A stretch of DNA of 7,932 nt from Candidatus Curtissbacteria bacterium RIFCSPLOWO2_01_FULL_41_18 (GTDB taxonomy: Bacteria; Patescibacteriota; Microgenomatia; Curtissbacterales; GWA2-41-24), in the NCBI GenBank assembly GCA_001776475.1, contig MFBQ01000020.1:4243-12174 (forward strand). Reading direction: 5' to 3'. Both the position numbers and the translations under genes were made by a program. Positions 1 through 5,331 of this stretch are shown piece after piece (the stretch's first letter is position 1; every line of letters starts with the position of its first letter). The notes beneath the pieces are model-generated. The model was not told where the DNA came from. It worked only from the letters and a program-made list of their open reading frames with translations, and ran no database searches.

Positions 1-1
1 C

Positions 2-841
2 AGCGTTACTGTTCTTGATAATTTTGAGTCTGGCCACAAAAACGCCCTCGCCAAAGAAGCAAAACTTGTCGTTGGAGACATCAACGATCCTCAAAAGTGT
101 CCCGAGGCTCTAAAAGGAGTCGACGCAGTTATTCATATGGCCGGTCTTATCGTTGTGCCGGAATCTGTCAGGGATCCTCTAAAATATTGCAACAATAATG
201 TCATTGGCACAGTTAACCTTCTGGAATCAATGCGCAAAGCAAATGTCAAAAAAATCATCTTTTCCTCATCAGCCTGTGTCTATGGCACCCCGGACAAACT
301 TCCCATCAAAGAAGATGCCGCTATCCATCCCGACAACCCTTATGGTGCCAGCAAAGCTTCAATTGAAACGTTCCTGCAAACTTATGATGCTGTTTTTGGC
401 TTTGACGCCATCATCCTGCGCTACTTTAACCCCTACGGTCCGGGCGAAGAGCATAACCCCGAAACCCATGCCATCCCAAACTTTGTTAAAGCAACGCTAG
501 TTAGAAAACCGATACCCCTTTACTGGCAAGGCGAGCAAGTGCGCGATTTTATCTACATCGAGGATCTTGCTCAAGCCCATATCGATGTCCTAGCGCTTTC
601 CGGTCATCAGATTTTCAACATCGGCACGGAGCATGGCGTAAAAGTCAAAGACGTAATCGAGAGGATTTTCAAAATTGTCGGCTATAAAGTACCGATTAAA
701 GATTTAGGCGCTCGCCTAGGCGATATCCACGCCAACTATGCCTCTAGCGAAAAGCTTAAAAAAGCCGTCGGCTGGCGCGCCAAAATAGATCTTACCGAAG
801 GTCTCAAACGCACCATCGACTACTATAGACACTTTTTATGA
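2..841 (+). CDS. galE: UDP-glucose 4-epimerase-like NAD-dependent epimerase/dehydratase, 5' partial
   Basis: Cytoplasmic extended-SDR enzyme, probably interconverting UDP-glucose and UDP-galactose (or a related UDP-sugar pair) for surface polysaccharide. The first ATG in frame is at 137, but the frame is open to the left edge and reads VTVLDNFESGHKNAL, which matches the GalE stretch just after the NAD-binding loop, so the gene starts outside the window. Visible motifs are VIHMAG, SSSACVYGTP (catalytic Ser region), the YGASK catalytic Tyr/Lys at 341-355, RYFNPYGPGEEHNP, VRDFIYIEDLA and the C-terminal GW...L.EGL..TI.YY signature. 279 residues are visible against about 330-340 for the family, so roughly the first 25-35 residues, including GxxGxxG, are missing. 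The usual RPGD motif reads RLGD. Substrate specificity cannot be read from sequence; a UDP-GlcNAc or UDP-glucuronate epimerase is possible. Family assignment is firm, exact substrate is not. Confidence 0.88.
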   Translation, partial: SVTVLDNFESGHKNALAKEAKLVVGDINDPQKCPEALKGVDAVIHMAGLIVVPESVRDPLKYCNNNVIGTVNLLESMRKANVKKIIFSSSACVYGTPDKLPIKEDAAIHPDNPYGASKASIETFLQTYDAVFGFDAIILRYFNPYGPGEEHNPETHAIPNFVKATLVRKPIPLYWQGEQVRDFIYIEDLAQAHIDVLALSGHQIFNIGTEHGVKVKDVIERIFKIVGYKVPIKDLGARLGDIHANYASSEKLKKAVGWRAKIDLTEGLKRTIDYYRHFL

Positions 842-852
842 AGATTCTTGCA

Positions 853-872
853 AGGTCCGACCTCGTAGTCGG
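853..872. repeat. Small overlapping inverted repeats in the galE-M23 gap
   Basis: The gap 842-947 holds no gene. It contains CCGAC (857-861) and GTCGG (868-872) as a 5-bp stem with a 6-base loop, overlapping a second near-palindrome AGGTC-C-GACCT (853-863). The nearest T-run (TTTT at 883-886) is 10 bases beyond the stem, so it is a poor intrinsic terminator. It may be a weak transcript end, a protein site, or chance. Confidence 0.3.
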
Positions 873-911
873 CTGTTAGCGCTTTTCCTGACTCCACAGC
901 CATTTGTCATC

Positions 912-940
912 TTGACACAAAAGTTTTCACATTGTTTGTT
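912..940 (+). promoter_or_regulatory. Possible leaderless promoter of the M23 peptidase gene
   Basis: A perfect -35 hexamer TTGACA (912-917) is followed after exactly 17 bases by TTTGTT (935-940), which matches the -10 consensus at only three of six positions. A start site 7 bases further falls at about 947, next to the ATG at 948, so the mRNA would be leaderless. This fits the absence of any Shine-Dalgarno sequence before 948. The -10 is weak, so this is tentative. Confidence 0.33.
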
Positions 941-947
941 ACTTCTA

Positions 948-3593
948 ATGTTAAAATCCACAAAATTTTTAATTGTTGTAATAATCTTTTTCTTAACATT
1001 GGGAAAACCAAGCAGCATCAATGCAGGTAATTACGACTTAACCGGTAAATGGAACTGGACAGACACTACTAATAATGGGCAAAACTATTTTGGGACTGCT
1101 CAGATTAACCAAAATGGCACCACCTTAACTCTCACCTGGCAATGGAAAGACCAAAATAATTCCCAGTGGTCAGGTAACGGATTCACCTCCAATGCCGTTT
1201 TCTCTCTTGATGGAACTTTCAATAATGGTCAATTAACCGCTCATTGGGACGGAGAAGTTTTGGACAGTGGCAACAAATTGCAAGGCACTTGGACGCAAAG
1301 CGACAGACAGCACGGAACCTTCGTCGCTGTTAGGCTTATAGAATTTAAGCCATTATTGATCTGGCAAAGAAGCACCGAAGCCCAAAATAAAGTCGTCACC
1401 GAAACATCAATTGGTTCAGAAGTAAATGAAGCCTTACAGCTCCCACTTGATGCAAATCAGACAGTTTTTGATAATGGAGTTTCAACACCTACTGTCAACA
1501 AAAATGCAGTAGCCAGTGGAATTTTCTGGGCATCATGGTCCCAATATTCTTCTCCGAACCCAACATCTTGCGGGCCAATTTTTGAATTGAGGCATTTCCA
1601 GGCAAAATTTAATTTAGGAAATTTGTCTAATATCAAAAAGATAAAGTTGGTCAGCCCTTATTACTCGCAAGATATTATCCCAATTAACGATAATCTCTAT
1701 CTTTATATCAATGGCAATTTTGTCACCAGACTTGGTACATCTTATGGCGCAGTTAACCGCGGTATGAACGGGCATGCGCTAGTTGCCAATGAAACGGACG
1801 GGTGGGTAGCCAATGGTGTTCTGCCGACATCTGCCATTGCTTTTTTAATATCTGGACAAAACACGCTGGATATTGTGGCCGGAGAAACTTGCCGGTGGGG
1901 CGGCATGGGCAAACTGGAATTAGTTTTGGAAGCGGATCTGCCAACACCATTTTTGGATTTACCGTGGGATTATCAGGGGCAGGGGTTAAGTTTTAGCGAG
2001 GCAGCTTTGGCCATTAATTCATATTTTGATCATGAGTATCCAATGTTAAGTAGTGGGTTAGCAGAGCCGGTCGGAAAACAAAATTCAGTAATCTTTTTTC
2101 GAGGAGGTGGTCAGAACTTTGACCTAGACTATTCAAGTCACGATGGATACGATTATGGCAAACAGGCAAGAGCCAATATTGGTGATCCTGTCTTAGCAGC
2201 GGCCGCTGGATGTGCTTCATACAAGAAAACAGCTGCAGGGGGTCATGTTATTCTTATTGATCATCAAAATGGTTATCAAACTAGATATTTACATCTTCAA
2301 GAAGATGGGTTAATCACCAAATCTTCATCTTGTGTCCAAGTTACCAAAGGCCAACAAATTGGTAAAGTTGGCGCAACCGGTAATGTTATTCCGCCCGGTG
2401 AACTTGGCGCCCACATCCACTTTATGGTTATCCAAGATAAAAATAATGATGGTAATTTTGACGACAATATTCCAGACGGCGTTATCGATCCTTTTGGTTG
2501 GCAAAGCACTCAAGCCGATCCTTGGCCTAATTACTCATTCAGCTATGCCGGTCAGTCAAGAACTGGCAATACCAGCTTTTATCTTTGGACAAAGGCAATC
2601 GCCAATCTTTCCGATCAATTGACTGCGAATGGCGGATTCTTTGAACTCGAGCGCTATAAATTAAACTTCCCCCAGGGAGCAACTGTCCAAAATCTTAATT
2701 TAGAAATCCAAGCGCAACCGATAGCCAAACCGTCAAATTTTCTCCAATCAATTGGCTCAACGATTAAAGTTACAACTAAAGATTTGTTTGGCAATGTTGT
2801 CGATACTTTCCAGGATTTCTTCACAGTCACAGTTGATTTTAGCTCCTCAGATATAAGTTCTTATGACCCAAACTCAATTGCCATTTATTCAAGCGAAGAT
2901 GGAATTAACTGGACAGAAGAGGAAACGACTATCGATGAAAAAACTGCCTCTGCCCAAGTTAATCATTTAAGTTACTTTGCACTGATGGCGCAAAGACTGG
3001 ATACGATTGCTCCAACTACAACTACTGTTTTAACAGGTGATCAAGGAGAAGCTAATTGGTTTAGAACCGATGTCCAAGTAACTCTTAATGCTCAAGACAA
3101 CACTGGCGGCTTGGGGGTCGATTACACAATGTACAAAATTGATGGGGGAGACTGGCAACAATATAATCTCCCATTTACATTGGTCGAGGAGGGGACTCAT
3201 TCTATCGAGTTTTACTCGGCCGATAAAGATGAAAATATTGAAAGTATCAAAAATGTTGTATTTAACATAGACAAAACGGTTCCTACGGCTACAATTCAGG
3301 CAAATCCAAATATTCTCTGGCCACCTAATAACAAATTGGTTAATGTTGAGGTTTCCGGTTCTGCTTCTGACAATAATCAAATTGCCAATAAGATTTTCGA
3401 AGTTCGAGATGAGTATGATCAAGTTGAACCAACGATTACTGATTTTGGTACTATGGTCCAACTACAGGCAAGTCGCAAAGGAGAGGATAAAGATGGCCGC
3501 AAATACGAAATTAGAATTCTCGCAGCAGATCTTGCAGGTAATGAAACACAAGCAACAACAGAGATTCTTGTACCTCATGATCAACGATGGTAG
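948..3593 (+). CDS. Secreted multidomain M23 (LytM-type) metallopeptidase with Ig-like domains
   Basis: 881 residues from the ATG at 948. I prefer this start because it gives a clean signal peptide (Lys-containing n-region, hydrophobic FLIVVIIFFLTLG, cleavage likely after SINA near residue 26). The in-frame TTG at 912 adds 12 residues and coincides with a TTGACA box. Domains in order: a small beta-barrel-like module (about 27-130, LTGKW...GTW); a beta-sandwich region (about 138-330); a peptidase M23 domain (about 378-520); a ZU5-like beta domain (about 560-680); an Ig-like/OmpL47-type module (about 685-778, APTTTT...GTHSIEFYSADKDEN); and a C-terminal Ig module with LWPPNNKL and VPHDQ. M23 zinc and catalytic motifs are intact: HDGYD (H398, D402), YLHL (H449) and HIHF (H489, H491). 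An acidic Ca-loop-like DKNNDGNFDDN follows at about 497-507. The mature protein has four Cys, two before and two inside the peptidase domain, possibly disulphides. Likely role: export and cleavage of peptidoglycan cross-links or a surface substrate. There is no C-terminal anchor. Confidence 0.87.
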   Translation: MLKSTKFLIVVIIFFLTLGKPSSINAGNYDLTGKWNWTDTTNNGQNYFGTAQINQNGTTLTLTWQWKDQNNSQWSGNGFTSNAVFSLDGTFNNGQLTAHWDGEVLDSGNKLQGTWTQSDRQHGTFVAVRLIEFKPLLIWQRSTEAQNKVVTETSIGSEVNEALQLPLDANQTVFDNGVSTPTVNKNAVASGIFWASWSQYSSPNPTSCGPIFELRHFQAKFNLGNLSNIKKIKLVSPYYSQDIIPINDNLYLYINGNFVTRLGTSYGAVNRGMNGHALVANETDGWVANGVLPTSAIAFLISGQNTLDIVAGETCRWGGMGKLELVLEADLPTPFLDLPWDYQGQGLSFSEAALAINSYFDHEYPMLSSGLAEPVGKQNSVIFFRGGGQNFDLDYSSHDGYDYGKQARANIGDPVLAAAAGCASYKKTAAGGHVILIDHQNGYQTRYLHLQEDGLITKSSSCVQVTKGQQIGKVGATGNVIPPGELGAHIHFMVIQDKNNDGNFDDNIPDGVIDPFGWQSTQADPWPNYSFSYAGQSRTGNTSFYLWTKAIANLSDQLTANGGFFELERYKLNFPQGATVQNLNLEIQAQPIAKPSNFLQSIGSTIKVTTKDLFGNVVDTFQDFFTVTVDFSSSDISSYDPNSIAIYSSEDGINWTEEETTIDEKTASAQVNHLSYFALMAQRLDTIAPTTTTVLTGDQGEANWFRTDVQVTLNAQDNTGGLGVDYTMYKIDGGDWQQYNLPFTLVEEGTHSIEFYSADKDENIESIKNVVFNIDKTVPTATIQANPNILWPPNNKLVNVEVSGSASDNNQIANKIFEVRDEYDQVEPTITDFGTMVQLQASRKGEDKDGRKYEIRILAADLAGNETQATTEILVPHDQRW

Positions 3594-3604
3594 TCTTATA
3601 ATAG

Positions 3605-4162
3605 ATGGTTGAATTTAGTAATAGAGGACTTGCAAATATTTTAATATTGGTTGGATTAGGCGCAGCTGTTATTATCTTAGCTGTCTTAGTGATAGGGGGT
3701 CTAAGCAATAAAACGCCTGTGCAACCGACAAATCCACCAAAAGCTTCAACTTATTTACCTAGCCCTACGAGCCAAGAACTAAAAGTCTTCCAGTCCAAAA
3801 GTTTAAAATTCGAAGTTAAAATACCAATTCAATTTCAAGTAGATGATAATGTTGTTTCTGTTGTTTTGAACTCTTCTGAGGGACAAATAACAATAGGGAG
3901 GAATGGTACAAATTTTGATAACCTACAGGACTACCTTAAAGGATTCGATTCGAAAAGAAGAATTGAAATTTCTGGTACGACAATGCTTATTATTAATGGA
4001 TTAAATTCATTATCCAGAATTATCAAGTTTTCTGAAGAAGGAATCATACAGAAATCTTATTATATTTATGTGAATAATTCAGTTTATATATTATCTACGA
4101 AATCAGAATCTCTTTACCTAGCTCTTGACCAAATTGCCCAGTCCTTCCGCTACACACCATAA
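3605..4162 (+). CDS. Membrane-anchored small protein with extracytoplasmic domain, function unknown
   Basis: 185 residues. A short N-terminal tail is followed by one strongly hydrophobic segment (about residues 11-33, ILILVGLGAAVIILAVLVIGG) with no cleavage site, so it looks like a type II signal anchor. A Pro/Ser/Thr-rich linker (about 36-57) leads to a soluble domain outside the membrane (about 58-185) with alternating beta strands and a closing helix, LDQIAQSFRYTP. That layout resembles the PsbP-like or lipoprotein-type domains often seen as SYxIxYP...W proteins ending in ILxSFxF, but I cannot assign a family. It starts 11 bases after the M23 gene stop, so it is probably cotranscribed and may act with it at the envelope. 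A TATAAT at 3597-3602 lies only 2 bases before the ATG and is too close to serve this start. The gene call is secure; the function is unknown. Confidence 0.78.
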   Translation: MVEFSNRGLANILILVGLGAAVIILAVLVIGGLSNKTPVQPTNPPKASTYLPSPTSQELKVFQSKSLKFEVKIPIQFQVDDNVVSVVLNSSEGQITIGRNGTNFDNLQDYLKGFDSKRRIEISGTTMLIINGLNSLSRIIKFSEEGIIQKSYYIYVNNSVYILSTKSESLYLALDQIAQSFRYTP

Positions 4163-4232
4163 CTTGTAACAGACAAAACTTCGCAGAAAATAATATTCCT
4201 GTCAGTCCATCAATCGGGGAATGCTCCTATTC

Positions 4233-4259
4233 CACTCTAATACTCTAGTGTAATAGAGT
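4233..4259. promoter_or_regulatory. Operator-like repeat, downstream copy
   Basis: This 27-base element lies 7 bases past the stop of the minus-strand TrpR-like gene and matches the copy at 4702-4728 in the same orientation at 24 of 27 positions. Its core is an imperfect palindrome, CTCTAATAC-TCTAGT-GTAATAGAG, with one mismatched pair, and it contains a perfect ACTCTA (4242-4247) / TAGAGT (4254-4259) inverted repeat. Extra half-sites occur at 4234-4239 (ACTCTA) and 4274-4279 (TAGAGT, overlapping the last codons). The remaining intergenic DNA (4163-4232) holds only a 5-bp GGAAT/ATTCC stem (4218-4233) without a T-run. Inferred to be a binding site for the adjacent repressor; it could instead be part of a bidirectional transcript end. 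Confidence 0.5.
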
Positions 4260-4266
4260 AGACTAA

Positions 4267-4704
4267 CTAAACTAGAGTTTTCTTTTTGTGTCCAAGCTGG
4301 CGCTTAATCACTTCTTCCGGTAAGAAAGCCTTGCCAGGAGTACCCAATCTATATAAAAGACTTTCAATATCCCTCCAAAATTGTCTTCCAGCCTCGGTTC
4401 TGACCAACTTATTAACCGCAATTCTGTAACCATTATTTACTTTTAAAATCAATGAGACTTTCGAAATAGTCTCGTTTGAAACTTTAAGTAAATCTATTAT
4501 CGTTTCGTAATCTTTGCCTCTCAAAAGTAGAATTGCTATCGCTAGTCTTTTTGCTGCCATAATTCTTTCAACTGGAGTTAGAAGGTCGTTCAGAAAAAGT
4601 TTAACATCGCCCTTATCTTTAACCTGAGAAATTGCTTCCCATAAAGTTTCAAACATTTGTTCTTCAATTTGTTTATTTAAAATCTTTTTAGAAACTCTAC
4701 TCAC
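4267..4704 (-). CDS. TrpR/YerC-family transcriptional repressor
   Basis: 145 residues from a GTG start (CAC at 4702-4704 on the plus strand) to TAG. Residues about 17-98 follow the Trp-repressor/YerC-YecD fold: LWEAI...V.LFLNDLLTPVERIMAAKRLAIAILLLRGKDYETI..LL, then the recognition helix VSNETISKVSLIL (about 75-87). The sequence suits an all-helical DNA-binding dimer with a helix-turn-helix at about 66-87. A basic C-terminal tail (about 100-145, ending GHKKKTLV) makes it longer than typical TrpR (about 108 residues) or YerC (about 100). It stands alone on the minus strand between two plus-strand groups. Its start codon lies inside an operator-like repeat that also covers the -10 box, pointing to autorepression. 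Whether it binds tryptophan, another ligand or none cannot be seen. Family call confident; regulatory targets inferred. Confidence 0.85.
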   Translation of the reverse strand: MSRVSKKILNKQIEEQMFETLWEAISQVKDKGDVKLFLNDLLTPVERIMAAKRLAIAILLLRGKDYETIIDLLKVSNETISKVSLILKVNNGYRIAVNKLVRTEAGRQFWRDIESLLYRLGTPGKAFLPEEVIKRQLGHKKKTLV

Positions 4705-4728
4705 TCTATTATTCTAGTGTATTAGAGT
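4702..4728. promoter_or_regulatory. Operator-like repeat over the start and -10 of the repressor gene
   Basis: Second copy of the 27-base repeat (24/27 identical to 4233-4259). ACTCTA at 4703-4708 and TAGAGT at 4723-4728 form its outer arms, with TCTAGT in the centre. It spans the GTG codon and the predicted -10 box (4711-4716) of the minus-strand repressor gene, so a protein bound here would block its own transcription. Another ACTCTA lies just inside the gene at 4694-4699. Confidence 0.55.
4711..4716 (-). promoter_or_regulatory. -10 box of a leaderless promoter for the TrpR-like gene
   Basis: Read on the minus strand this is TAGAAT, five of six matches to TATAAT, at positions -12 to -7 relative to the G of the GTG start at 4704. 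That spacing places transcription initiation on the start codon itself. No Shine-Dalgarno sequence precedes the GTG. A TTGACT on the minus strand (4740-4745) is 22 bases upstream of the -10, too far for a standard -35, so the -35 is unclear. Confidence 0.42.
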
Positions 4729-4730
4729 TA

Positions 4731-4741
4731 AACTAGCTAGT
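4731..4741. promoter_or_regulatory. CTAG-rich palindrome upstream of the repressor promoter
   Basis: ACTAGCTAGT (4732-4741) is a perfect 10-base palindrome made of two CTAG units, the half-site core known from the E. coli trp operator. With flanking bases it reads AGTTAAACTAGCTAGT, resembling trpO ACTAGTTAACTAGT in composition but not in exact spacing. It lies about 27-37 bases upstream of the GTG. On the minus strand it reads CTAGCTAGTTTAA, which recurs with one base less upstream of rfbA at 5278. Confidence 0.42.
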
Positions 4742-4828
4742 CAAATTGATGACCAAATCGCCCGATTATTTAAATACACTCCTTAATTAGATTATCCACT
4801 GCAAAAACGTATCAACTATCACAAAAGT

Positions 4829-4858
4829 TTGACTTTTTAGCCTCATCAAGCATATAAT
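4829..4858 (+). promoter_or_regulatory. Sigma70-type promoter upstream of the 124-residue ORF
   Basis: TTGACT (4829-4834, five of six to TTGACA), an 18-base spacer, then a perfect TATAAT (4853-4858). Transcription would begin near 4865, giving a leader of about 42 bases before the ATG at 4907. It is the best-formed promoter in the window. The rest of 4742-4828, between the repressor promoter and this one, shows no gene or clear site. Confidence 0.62.
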
Positions 4859-4869
4859 TTCTTCAAATT

Positions 4870-4893
4870 CTGCGCAAAAGCGCAGTTTTTATT
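4870..4893 (+). terminator. Hairpin plus U-tract in the 5' leader (terminator or attenuator-like)
   Basis: CTGCGC (4870-4875), AAAA loop (4876-4879) and GCGCAG (4880-4885) form a perfect 6-bp GC-rich stem, followed by TTTTTATTT (4886-4894). This is the classic form of an intrinsic terminator for plus-strand transcription. It lies about 5 bases after the expected start site of the promoter at 4829-4858 and before the ORF at 4907, so it would end or modulate that transcript very early. The minus-strand side has no T-run. It may be an attenuator, a 5' stabilising hairpin, or a terminator for other plus-strand transcription. Confidence 0.55.
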
Positions 4894-4906
4894 TGGAAAA
4901 GCAAAT

Positions 4907-5281
4907 ATGCCAGCACTAGCTGAGTGTGAAATCTTTAATACCTGGACCAAGGAAAGTAGAAGATTTCAGCTGCATCCAACACAGGAAGAACAAGTAAAAT
5001 GTCTTCCACCTGCTGGAATGAACATTTATTTTGGCCAGACTGCTGAAGCTGTTTTTGTCACTTTTTCGGGCGTACTCAAATTTACGCGAGTCTCAAAATC
5101 GCAAGGGCCAGGCCAAGAACCACAACCAATAGATGAAATTGAACCAGCAGTCGTAACAGGCAAAGAAGTCCTCACAGTCGAATCTACATTTCATAATGAG
5201 ATATTAAGAGTAAGACTGGTTAATGGTGATGAGAATCCAAGTCCAGCCGAGTCGTCTGGCCAATTTAGTCCTACCATCTAG
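4907..5281 (+). CDS. Hypothetical protein, 124 residues
   Basis: I do not recognise this protein. The ATG at 4907 follows GGAAAAG (4895-4901), a modest Shine-Dalgarno sequence, and a clear promoter and leader hairpin lie upstream, which supports real expression. The product appears soluble: no signal peptide or membrane segment is visible. Residues about 1-60 mix charged and beta-prone stretches (MNIYFGQTAEAVFVTFSGV), about 62-80 are Pro/Gln/Glu-rich (GPGQEPQPIDEIEP), a second beta-prone part follows (VLTVESTFHNEILRVRLVNG), and the tail from about residue 107 is a Ser/Pro/Glu-rich, probably disordered end. It has two Cys (C7 and C33). The stop codon overlaps the CTAGCTAG motif upstream of rfbA, which starts 50 bases later. 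No function is proposed. Confidence 0.6.
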   Translation: MPALAECEIFNTWTKESRRFQLHPTQEEQVKCLPPAGMNIYFGQTAEAVFVTFSGVLKFTRVSKSQGPGQEPQPIDEIEPAVVTGKEVLTVESTFHNEILRVRLVNGDENPSPAESSGQFSPTI

Positions 5282-5290
5282 CTAGTTAAT
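5278..5290 (+). promoter_or_regulatory. CTAGCTAGTTAA motif upstream of rfbA, possible repressor site
   Basis: CTAGCTAGTTAAT lies about 42-54 bases before the rfbA ATG. Its first ten bases are identical to the minus-strand sequence beside the TrpR-like gene's promoter (4740-4731), and the next bases match if one T is skipped. The first CTAG overlaps the TAG stop of the preceding ORF, so part of the motif is constrained by coding. A role as operator is inferred. Confidence 0.35.
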
Positions 5291-5319
5291 TTAAATTTCA
5301 TCATCTCGTAAGTTTACGA

Positions 5320-5325
5320 TATAAT
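5320..5325 (+). promoter_or_regulatory. -10 box of a leaderless rfbA promoter
   Basis: A perfect TATAAT ends 6 bases before the ATG at 5332, so the expected start site is the A of the start codon. No Shine-Dalgarno sequence is present. The -35 region (TTTCAT at 5296-5301 with an 18-base spacer) is weak, consistent with a regulated or activator-dependent promoter. It would drive the rfbABCD operon. Confidence 0.55.
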
Positions 5326-5331
5326 AATCAC

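Noticed and set aside
912..947. TTG at 912 as the start of the M23 peptidase gene (12 residues longer)
   Set aside because: It coincides with a perfect TTGACA box, has no ribosome site and lengthens the signal peptide awkwardly; ATG 948 gives a standard signal peptide.
2095..2112. Strong GAGGAGGTGG ribosome-site-like sequence inside the M23 gene
   Set aside because: It encodes an Arg-Gly-Gly-Gly stretch just ahead of the peptidase motifs and no start codon with a meaningful frame follows.
3030..3461. 143-codon open frame on the minus strand inside the peptidase gene
   Set aside because: It is antisense to well-recognised Ig-like domains, has no domain of its own and no promoter or ribosome site; a shadow of the plus-strand gene.
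3597..3602. Perfect TATAAT just before the ATG of the 185-residue membrane protein
   Set aside because: It ends 2 bases before the ATG, so a start site 6-7 bases later would fall inside the coding sequence and lose the start codon; no convincing -35 at normal spacing. Probably chance at a gene junction.
4233..4728. The TrpR-like gene as an insertion sequence or MITE defined by its flanking repeats
   Set aside because: There is no transposase and no terminal inverted repeats; the repeats are direct, internally palindromic, and one includes the start codon and -10, which fits operators better.
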